Origin: Chitinophagaceae bacterium
Lineage (GTDB): Bacteria > Bacteroidota > Bacteroidia > Chitinophagales > Chitinophagaceae
Assembly: GCA_003167015.1 (NCBI GenBank)
Contig: PMUF01000018.1
Location: 1-7,056, forward strand
Direction of reading: 5' to 3'
DNA length: 7,056 bases
The notes beneath the pieces were generated by a model, which was not told the origin of the DNA, did no database searches, and saw nothing but the letters and a program-made list of their open reading frames with translations. A program made the position numbers and the translations under genes. Positions 1 through 6,300 of the stretch are shown piece by piece (the stretch's first letter is position 1; every line of letters starts with the position of its first letter).

Positions 1-240
1 GGCCGAGATCGGGTCGGCCACCGGTTTGTCGATGTCGGTGGTGGGGACGTTGTGGTCGGCCGTGGCGACGATCTGCCGGGGGCGGAAGACCTCTATTCCT
101 CTTTGTTCGAGTCCCTGGAAGGCCTGGGGGCTGGTGACTTCGTGGATGAAATGACGGTCGATATAAAGTACGGAAGGGCCGCCTTCAATAGTGAGGACAA
201 CGTGGCGGTCCCAGATCTTTTCAAATAATGTTTGTGGCAT
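1..240 (-). CDS. leuC: 3-isopropylmalate dehydratase large subunit, N-terminal 80 residues (partial)
   Basis: This is the start of the large subunit of isopropylmalate isomerase, the cytoplasmic [4Fe-4S] enzyme of the aconitase family that converts 2-isopropylmalate to 3-isopropylmalate together with the LeuD small subunit. Reading the minus strand from the ATG at 240 gives MPQTLFEKIWDRHVV. This is followed by the family block YIDRHFIHEVTSPQAF at residues 26-41 and ATADHNVPT at 59-67, both highly characteristic of LeuC. Only 80 codons are present; the gene leaves the window at base 1, so the iron-sulfur cysteines, which lie much further along in the family, cannot be checked. It begins 20 bases after the leuA stop codon on the same strand, so the two are almost certainly co-transcribed. 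The gap has no Shine-Dalgarno-like purine run, as is usual in Bacteroidota. The family's archaeal-type homologues and aconitase are alternatives, but the N-terminal match and the leuA neighbour favour LeuC. Confidence 0.95.
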   Translation of the reverse strand, partial: MPQTLFEKIWDRHVVLTIEGGPSVLYIDRHFIHEVTSPQAFQGLEQRGIEVFRPRQIVATADHNVPTTDIDKPVADPISA

Positions 241-260
241 AGCTTGTTATCAGTGATGAT

Positions 261-1430
261 TTATGAGGGAATGGCAGCCGTCGTATAAGCATGGGCCAGG
301 CGGCGGAGGTCTTCTTCCAGCACTTCTTTTTTGGTGTCGGCTACGTGAAGGAATTGTTGATATAGGGTGTCGACGTCGTTGCGGTTGAAGTCGTAGCCGA
401 TCTTTTTGAGCCGGAAGGCGAGTGCGCTGCGGCCGCTGCGGGCGGTCAGCACGATGCGGGACTCACCGGCGCCTACTTCATCGGGATTGATGATCTCATA
501 GGTGGAGGCGTCTTTGAGGAAGCCATCCTGATGGATACCGGAGGAATGGGAGAAGGCATTGGCGCCAACAATCGCCTTGTTGGGTTGGACAGGCATACGC
601 ATCGTATCGGATACGAGGCGGCTCATGGGGTTTAATTCCTGGGCGTTGATGCTGGTATAGAAGCCGAGTTGTTTGTGTTGTTTGATCACCATTACTACTT
701 CTTCGAGGGAAGTGTTGCCGGCGCGTTCACCGAGTCCATTGATGGTACACTCGATCTGACGGGCGCCGTTGCGAATGCCGGCGATGGAATTAGCCGTAGC
801 CAGACCGAGATCGTTGTGGCAGTGGCAGGAGATGACGGCCTTGTCGATATTGGGAACGTGATTCACGAGCCAGGCGATCTTTTCGCCGTACTGATCGGGA
901 AGGCAATAGCCGGTCGTGTCGGGGATATTGACTACCGTTGCGCCGGCGGCGATCACGGCCTCGACCACGCGGGCGAGGTATTCGTTGTCGGTGCGGCCGG
1001 CGTCCTCGGCGTAGAATTCGACGTCGCCGACGAGGTTGCGAGCCCATTTCACGGCCTGGACAGCCCGCTGGAGGATTTCTTCACGGGTAGCGTTGAATTT
1101 GCTTTTGATGTGCGAGTCCGAGGTGCCGATGCCGGTATGAATACGGGGTTGGCGGGCGTGGCGAAGCGCCTCAGCTGCGACTTCGATATCTTTTTGCACG
1201 GCGCGGCTCAGTCCGCAGACGGTGGCGTTTTTGATGATTTTGGCTATTTCCTCGACGGACTTAAAATCACCGGGGCTGGAAATGGGGAAGCCGGCTTCGA
1301 TGATATCCACTCCCAAAGCCTCCAGCCGGAGGGCAAGGCCGACTTTTTCTTCGGCATTCAGCTTACAGCCCGGGACTTGTTCACCGTCGCGGAGGGTGGT
1401 ATCGAAAATGAAGATTTTTTTGTCGGACAT
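261..1430 (-). CDS. leuA: 2-isopropylmalate synthase, short form without the C-terminal regulatory domain
   Basis: LeuA condenses acetyl-CoA with 2-oxoisovalerate to give 2-isopropylmalate, the committed step of leucine synthesis, in the cytoplasm. The 389-residue product has the DRE-TIM barrel in residues 6 to about 275. The N-terminal motif DTTLRDGEQ (10-18) supplies the catalytic Arg14 and metal ligand Asp15. SCHCHNDLG (201-209) supplies the metal ligands His203 and His205, and GERAGNT (234-240) contains the ligand Asn239. The linker region carries HSSGIHQDG (296-303 and flanking), typical of the isopropylmalate/homocitrate synthase family. The classical enzyme is about 510 residues or more and ends in a leucine-binding allosteric domain. 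Here the protein stops soon after the linker helices, as I recall for other Bacteroidota LeuA proteins. The start at 1430 leaves only a few residues before the first barrel strand, as expected. Homocitrate or citramalate synthase are possible by family, but leuC 20 bases downstream settles the role. No frameshift is seen. Confidence 0.95.
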   Translation of the reverse strand: MSDKKIFIFDTTLRDGEQVPGCKLNAEEKVGLALRLEALGVDIIEAGFPISSPGDFKSVEEIAKIIKNATVCGLSRAVQKDIEVAAEALRHARQPRIHTGIGTSDSHIKSKFNATREEILQRAVQAVKWARNLVGDVEFYAEDAGRTDNEYLARVVEAVIAAGATVVNIPDTTGYCLPDQYGEKIAWLVNHVPNIDKAVISCHCHNDLGLATANSIAGIRNGARQIECTINGLGERAGNTSLEEVVMVIKQHKQLGFYTSINAQELNPMSRLVSDTMRMPVQPNKAIVGANAFSHSSGIHQDGFLKDASTYEIINPDEVGAGESRIVLTARSGRSALAFRLKKIGYDFNRNDVDTLYQQFLHVADTKKEVLEEDLRRLAHAYTTAAIPS

Positions 1431-1441
1431 TCGATTAATTT

Positions 1442-1493
1442 ACAAAGGTTTAAAAAAGGGCGGAAATAACCCATTTACCGAAAGTACCTTTGT
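1442..1493. repeat. 8-base perfect inverted repeat in the divergent leuA promoter region
   Basis: ACAAAGGT at 1442-1449 is the exact reverse complement of ACCTTTGT at 1486-1493, with 36 bases between the arms. The right arm overlaps the plus-strand promoter-like TACCTTTG. The left arm, read on the minus strand, gives AACCTTTG, one base from the Bacteroidota -7 consensus TAnnTTTG and only 12 bases before the leuA start codon. The repeat could be a pair of outward-facing promoter elements or an operator shared by both genes. The sequence alone does not decide this, and an 8-base repeat over such a short region could also be chance. Confidence 0.4.
1485..1492 (+). promoter_or_regulatory. Candidate -7 promoter element for the 516-residue protein gene
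   Basis: TACCTTTG matches the Bacteroidota primary sigma factor -7 consensus TAnnTTTG at every fixed position. It lies in the divergent intergenic region, and transcription starting a few bases downstream would give a leader of about 100 bases before the ATG at 1599. No TTTG or TTG is found at the expected -33 distance, so the call rests on the -7 element only. The same nine bases GTACCTTTG occur at the rpoC promoter candidate. Confidence 0.5.
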
Positions 1494-1524
1494 TTATTTT
1501 CGTTATAAAATCATAATTGAAGTG

Positions 1525-1577
1525 GTTTTACACCCCTTAATAGGGGGTAAACGACCTGAAACCCGCTACTGTAAAGG
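1525..1577 (+). promoter_or_regulatory. Structured leader segment resembling a cobalamin riboswitch core; 3' half absent
   Basis: Within the predicted leader of the 516-residue protein gene, AATAGGG (1539-1545) is followed by a small hairpin GGT-AAACG-ACC and then by ACCCGCTACTGTAA (1561-1574). As I recall the cobalamin riboswitch consensus, the conserved core runs AAaaGGGAA, a GGUG...UCC hairpin, then CCCGCaACUGUAA, so both the order and the last block match. However, the spacing is shorter, the GGUG block is degenerate, and neither the later GCCACTG block nor the B12 box (AGCCaGGAGACCUGCC-like) appears before the start codon. A competing hairpin is also available: TTTAC (1527-1531) with CCCC (1533-1536), against GGGG (1543-1546) with GTAAA (1547-1551), giving nine pairs, one bulged A and a loop of six. 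It may be a decayed riboswitch, an unrelated leader structure or chance. Confidence 0.25.
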
Positions 1578-1598
1578 ATTTTAAAGTTTGAAATTACG

Positions 1599-3149
1599 AT
1601 GCCCAACCGATCGTCAGATGCACTGTTTCAATTGATTAAGTCTCTGGAAAAGTCAGAGAAAAGGAACTTTAAGCTCTATATCACCCGGAATTCGGGTAGT
1701 GGGGACCTGAAGAGCATCCAGCTGTTCGACGCTATGGACAGGATGGATGAATATGATGAGGCTCAATTGTTAAATAAAAACAAAAATATCCGCAAGCAGC
1801 AGCTGTCCAATGCGAAGGCGCATCTCTACCGGGAGATCCTATCGAGCCTGCGGCTAATAAGACAGGAGGATAATATTGATATTCAGTTACATGAGCAGCT
1901 GGATTATGCCCGGATCTTGTATAATAAGGGGTTGTACCTGCAAAGTCTGCGGACGCTGGACAGGATCAAAGAGAATGCGCGGGCGCATCATCAACTGACG
2001 TTTTTGCAGCAGGTATTGTTCTTTGAGAAGACCATCGAGTCTTTGCATATTACGCGGAGCATGCAGGACCGGGCGGACCAGCTGGCTACTGAGCTGGATG
2101 CGGTGAATGAGCAGCTGAGGCTGATCAGTCAGCTGTCGAATCTTGCTTTGCAGCTGTACAGCTGGTATATCCGTCATGGGGTGGCCAGGAATGAGGAGGA
2201 TGAGGAGGCGGTGGAGGAGTTCTTCGAGAAGAACATGCCTTCGGATTTGACGAATTGTCAAGGGTTTTACGAGCGGCTGTACCTGTACCAAAGTTATTGC
2301 TGGTATGCCTTTATCCGGCAGGATTTCCTGTTGTATTACCGGTATACGCAGAAGTGGGTGGACCTTTTCGAGAAGGAGCCTTTTATGCTGGTGATCGAGA
2401 CGTCGCAATATATTAAGGGCATGCATAATCTATTGTCGGCGCATTTTGACCTGCTGAACGATCAGAAATTCAGGGAGACGCTGAAGCAGTTCGAGGACTT
2501 TTCGGAGTCGGACGTCGTGAAGAATAATGTGAACAATAGGATACAGACGTTTGTTTATCTCTATATATCGAAGCTCAATCAGCACTTTATCGACGGTACT
2601 TTTACGGAGGGCTTGACCCTGGTGCCCTATATTGAGGACAAGCTGAAGGAGTATTGGATTTACCTGGACCGCCACCGGATACTTGTGTTTTACTACAAGA
2701 TTGCCTGTCTGTATTTTGGGAGCGGGGATTATGGCAATACGGTGGATTACCTGAATAAGATCATTAATTGGAAGGTGGATTTGCGGACGGATCTGCAGTG
2801 TTATTCGCGGCTGCTGCACCTGATTGCACATTATGAGCTGGGGAATGTGGATTTGCTGGAGTACCTGATCAAGTCGGTGTACCGGTTTATGGCGAAGATG
2901 CAGAACCTGAGCCGGGTGGAGGAGGAGATCTTCAAGTTTTTGCGGAAGTCTTTTGCGTTATCGCCGGACCAGTTGAAGCCGGAGTTCGGGAAGCTGGTGG
3001 AGAAGCTCAAGACGTATGAGATGAACCGGTTTGAGACGAGGGCGTTTATGTACCTGGATATTATTTCGTGGCTGGAGAGTAAGATAAAGCATGTGCCGGT
3101 GCAGGATGTGATACGGGAGAAGTATTTGACGGGCAGGAGGAGGGGGTAG
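1599..3149 (+). CDS. Uncharacterised helical TPR-like protein, 516 residues
   Basis: I do not recognise a named family. The product is rich in Leu, Tyr, Glu, Lys and Arg, looks alpha-helical throughout, and has no signal peptide, transmembrane segment or catalytic motif, so a cytoplasmic scaffold is the likely type. Several segments have the spacing of tetratricopeptide or similar helix-turn-helix repeats: ARILYNKGLYLQSLRTLDRI (104-123), YYKIACLYFGSGDYGNTVDY (365-384), and LLHLIAHYELGNVDLLEYLI (405-424). The first 90 residues form a basic, charged helical head with FKLYITRN (24-31) and a Lys/Asn-rich stretch at 58-72. An acidic stretch, NEEDEEAVEEFFE, lies at 198-210. The start is well fixed: an in-frame TAA at 1572-1574 excludes extension, and 1599 is the first ATG after it. 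It is divergent from leuA and on the same strand as rpoC, 184 bases upstream, where rpoB would be expected. Arg codons here are largely CGG and AGG, whereas rpoC uses many CGT and CGC, suggesting lower expression. Nothing links it functionally to either neighbour beyond position. Confidence 0.9.
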   Translation: MPNRSSDALFQLIKSLEKSEKRNFKLYITRNSGSGDLKSIQLFDAMDRMDEYDEAQLLNKNKNIRKQQLSNAKAHLYREILSSLRLIRQEDNIDIQLHEQLDYARILYNKGLYLQSLRTLDRIKENARAHHQLTFLQQVLFFEKTIESLHITRSMQDRADQLATELDAVNEQLRLISQLSNLALQLYSWYIRHGVARNEEDEEAVEEFFEKNMPSDLTNCQGFYERLYLYQSYCWYAFIRQDFLLYYRYTQKWVDLFEKEPFMLVIETSQYIKGMHNLLSAHFDLLNDQKFRETLKQFEDFSESDVVKNNVNNRIQTFVYLYISKLNQHFIDGTFTEGLTLVPYIEDKLKEYWIYLDRHRILVFYYKIACLYFGSGDYGNTVDYLNKIINWKVDLRTDLQCYSRLLHLIAHYELGNVDLLEYLIKSVYRFMAKMQNLSRVEEEIFKFLRKSFALSPDQLKPEFGKLVEKLKTYEMNRFETRAFMYLDIISWLESKIKHVPVQDVIREKYLTGRRRG

Positions 3150-3166
3150 GGACCGCGGGACGCGGG
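3142..3166 (+). other. G-quadruplex-type motif overlapping the stop codon
   Basis: Four G runs on the plus strand fit the canonical G3+N1-7 pattern: five G at 3142-3146, three at 3149-3151, three at 3157-3159 and three at 3164-3166, with loops of 2, 5 and 4 bases. A further run of five G follows at 3173-3177. The first loop and second run contain the TAG stop codon (3147-3149) of the 516-residue protein gene, so the structure could form at the 3' end of its mRNA or in the coding strand DNA. The same bases can instead form a small hairpin, CCGCG (3153-3157) with CGCGG (3161-3165). The function is unknown; a role in transcript ending or in insulating the rpoC promoter would be inference. Confidence 0.5.
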
Positions 3167-3180
3167 CCGGCCGGGGGCCT

Positions 3181-3197
3181 AAAAAATATAATTTTTT
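3181..3197. other. A/T inverted repeat just upstream of the rpoC promoter site
   Basis: AAAAAAT (3181-3187) and ATTTTTT (3191-3197) form a perfect 7-base inverted repeat around the triplet ATA. It follows directly after a very G/C-rich stretch (3150-3180) that includes GGCC at 3165-3168 and 3176-3179. Two readings are possible: a weak transcription terminator for the upstream gene, ending in a run of T, or an A/T-rich upstream promoter element, because the tract ends 13 bases before TACCTTTG. All-A/T stems are weak terminators, so I do not call one. Confidence 0.35.
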
Positions 3198-3210
3198 CGC
3201 TGTAAATTCG

Positions 3211-3218
3211 TACCTTTG
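3211..3218 (+). promoter_or_regulatory. Candidate -7 promoter element for rpoC
   Basis: TACCTTTG is a perfect match to the Bacteroidota -7 consensus TAnnTTTG, and the preceding G makes the nine bases identical to those of the site at 1484-1492. It would start transcription near 3224 and give a leader of about 110 bases. The -33 region has A/T tracts instead of a clear TTTG. An independent promoter is what one expects if rpoC is no longer read through from rpoB. Confidence 0.6.
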
Positions 3219-3235
3219 CCCTCTTAATTTAGGTA

Positions 3236-3280
3236 GATTGGCTCTGTCCATAAGGGTCAATCATTGTCTAGATGATTGGT
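3236..3280 (+). promoter_or_regulatory. rpoC leader with two mutually exclusive hairpins
   Basis: GATTGGCTC (3236-3244) can pair with GGGTCAATC (3254-3262) to give nine pairs including two G-U, with a loop of nine. Alternatively, CAATCAT (3258-3264) pairs perfectly with ATGATTG (3272-3278), extendable by G-U pairs to 3256-3280. The strand 3256-3264 is used by both, because GATTGG occurs twice (3236-3241 and 3274-3279), on either side of the complementary sequence. No T run follows, so this is not an intrinsic terminator. Between the leader structure and the rpoC ATG is a purine-rich stretch (3293-3310) that is probably the ribosome landing area. Whether the alternative pairing is used for control is inference. 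Confidence 0.4.
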
Positions 3281-3333
3281 ATTCAATAGCATAGGAAGAA
3301 AGAAGAAAGTTCAAAAAACCGCATAATTGCAAT

Positions 3334-6300
3334 ATGGCTATCAAAAAAGAAAATCGTCCCAGAGCCACTTTTTCAAAAATCACTATCGGTCTAGCTTCAC
3401 CTGACAGCATCCTTGAAAGGAGCTATGGCGAGGTATTGAAGCCCGAGACCATCAACTACCGCACGTACAAGCCTGAGAGGGATGGGCTGTTCTGCGAGCG
3501 TATTTTTGGTCCTGTGAAGGATTATGAGTGCGCCTGCGGAAAGTACAAGAGGATCCGCTATAAGGGGATCGTGTGTGACCGTTGCGGGGTGGAAGTGACG
3601 GAGAAGAAAGTGCGTCGTGAGCGGATGGGCCACATCAAGCTGGTGGTGCCTGTCGTTCACATCTGGTATTTCAAGTCGTTGCCGAACAAGATCGGCTATT
3701 TGTTGGGGATGAGCAGCAAGAAGCTGGAGAGCATTATTTATTATGAAAGATATGTAGTGATCCAGCCGGGTATCCGTGCCGACAAGTCGCAGAATTACGG
3801 AGACCTGTTAACGGAAGAAGAGTATCTGGAGATACTGGACACCCTGCCGAAGGACAACCAGTACCTGCCGGATGAGGATCCGCAGAAATTCATCGCCAAG
3901 ATGGGCGCGGAGGCTGTGCATGACCTGCTGGAAAGGATTGAACTGGACCAGTTGAGTTTTGATCTGCGGGCTGCTGCCGCCAATGAGACTTCTCAGCAAC
4001 GTAAGGCGGATGCGCTGAAGCGGCTGAGCGTGGTGGAAAGTTTCCGTGATGCCAATACGAGGATCACCAACCGTCCCGAGTGGATGGTCATGCAATATAT
4101 CCCGGTTATTCCGCCGGAGCTTCGTCCGCTGGTACCATTGGACGGGGGTCGCTTTGCGTCATCTGACCTGAACGATCTGTATCGCAGGGTGATCATCCGG
4201 AACAACCGGTTGAAGCGTCTGCTGGAGATCAAGGCTCCCGAGGTGATCTTGCGTAACGAGAAGCGTATGTTGCAGGAAGCGATCGATTCGCTGTTCGACA
4301 ACAGCCGTAAGTCCAATGCTGTGAAGGCAGAAGGCGGACGGGCGCTGAAATCGCTGAGCGATGTGCTGAAGGGCAAGCAAGGCCGGTTCCGTCAGAACCT
4401 GCTGGGTAAACGTGTCGACTACTCCGGCCGTTCGGTTATCGTGGTCGGTCCTGAACTGAAATTACATGAGTGCGGGCTGCCGAAGGATATGGCTGCCGAA
4501 TTGTTCAAACCCTTTATCATCCGCAAGCTGATCGAGAGGGGTATTGTCAAGACGGTGAAGAGCGCGCGGAAATTAGTAGACAAGAAAGAGGCTATCGTCT
4601 GGGATATCCTGGAAAATATATTGAAAGGTCACCCGGTGATGCTGAACCGGGCTCCGACGCTGCACCGGTTATCGATCCAGGCCTTCCAGCCCAAGCTGAT
4701 CGAAGGTAAGGCGATCCAGCTGCACCCATTGGTATGTACGGCTTTCAACGCCGACTTTGACGGTGACCAGATGGCTGTTCATGTGCCGTTGAGCAGTGCT
4801 GCCGTGCTGGAAGCGCAGTTGCTGATGCTTTCTTCGCACAACATCCTCAACCCGCAGAACGGTACGCCGATCACCCTGCCTTCACAGGACATGGTGTTGG
4901 GCCTGTACTATATCACGAAGGGCAAGAAATCCACCCCTACCGAAAAGGTGAAGGGCGAAGGGAAGGCCTTCTACAGCGCGGAAGAGGTGATCATTGCTTA
5001 TAATGAGGGCAGGGTTGACCTGCATGCCTTCATCAAGGTACGGACTAACGTTCGGACCGCGCAGGACACGATCGAGCACAAGCTGCTGGATACGACGGTG
5101 GGCCGGGTGTTGTTCAATCAACACGTTCCGGCAGAAGTAGGATTTGTAAACGCGTTGCTGACGAAGAAGTCGCTGCGCGAGATCATCGGCAATATTATCA
5201 AGATAACGAACATTCCCAAGACGGTGAAGTTCCTGGACGATATCAAGCAGCTGGGATTCCGGATGGCATTCCGCGGCGGGTTGTCCTTCAACATCAATGA
5301 CCTGATCATCCCCGATACCAAGGAGCAGCAGCTCGACAATGCGAAGGTGGAAGTCGACGAGGTATGGGAGAACTATAATATGGGTCTGATCACCAACAAC
5401 GAACGGTACAACCAGATCGTTGACATCTGGTCCCGCGTCGATACCCGTATCACTGAATCTTTGATCGTGGAGCTGGCTAATGACAAGCAGGGTTTCAACT
5501 CTGTGTACATGATGCTGGATTCCGGCGCCCGCGGTAGCAAGCAGCAGATCAAGCAGCTGGCCGGTATCAGGGGGCTGATGGCCAAGCCGAGGAAATCGGG
5601 CTCTACGGGCAGTGAGATCATCGAGAACCCGATCCTTTCGAATTTCAAGGGCGGGCTGAACGTATTGGATTACTTCATCTCTACGCACGGCGCCCGTAAG
5701 GGTCTGGCCGATACGGCCTTGAAAACGGCGGATGCCGGTTACCTGACGCGTCGTCTGGTGGATGTGGCGCAGGATGTGGTTATTACGGAAGAAGATTGCG
5801 GCACGCTGAGGGGTATCGCCACCTCCGCACTGAAGGATAATGAAGATGTGGTAGAACCGCTGTATGACCGGATATTGGGACGTACTTCCCTGCACGACGT
5901 ATATGATCCGCAGGCTGATGATAAGCTGCTTGTGGCTGCCGGTGAGCAGATCACGGAGGAAATCGCCAAAGCGGTCGAAGAGGCGGGTATCGAAATTATC
6001 GAAATTCGGAGCGTGCTGACCTGCGAGAGCAAGCGTGGGGTCTGCGTGAAATGTTATGGTAAGAACCTGGCGACGGGCTATACGACCCAGAAGGGTGACG
6101 CGGTCGGCATCATCGCTGCCCAGAGCATCGGTGAACCGGGAACTCAGCTTACACTGCGTACCTTCCACGTAGGTGGTGTGGCCGGCAGTGCGTCTGTAGA
6201 ATCGACGATGGGCGCCAAGTTCGAAGGAACGATCCAGTTCGACGGTTTGCGTACTGTCGGAACAAAAAACAACGAAGGTGAGATTGTACAGATCGTCATC

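Noticed and set aside
950..1060. Frameshift or pseudogene in leuA
   Set aside because: An overlapping frame covers this part of leuA, but the main frame is continuous from 1430 to 261 with all metal ligands, so the gene is intact.
669..1469. 266-codon open frame on the plus strand
   Set aside because: It is antisense to leuA, whose catalytic motifs are all intact on the minus strand. The Gly/Asp/Val-rich translation has no family features.
1525..1640. Complete cobalamin riboswitch
   Set aside because: Only the core-like blocks are present. No B12 box or GCCACTG block is found before or just after the start codon, so a full riboswitch was not called.
1887..2831. Two minus-strand open frames (179 and 133 codons) inside the helical-protein gene
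   Set aside because: Both are antisense to an uninterrupted 516-codon frame, and their Leu/Gln/Ile/Arg-rich translations look like reverse complements of helical coding sequence.
3153..3197. Intrinsic terminator after the 516-residue protein gene
   Set aside because: The GC hairpin CCGCG/CGCGG is not followed directly by a T run, and the T run at 3192-3197 follows only an A/T stem. The pattern does not fit a standard terminator.
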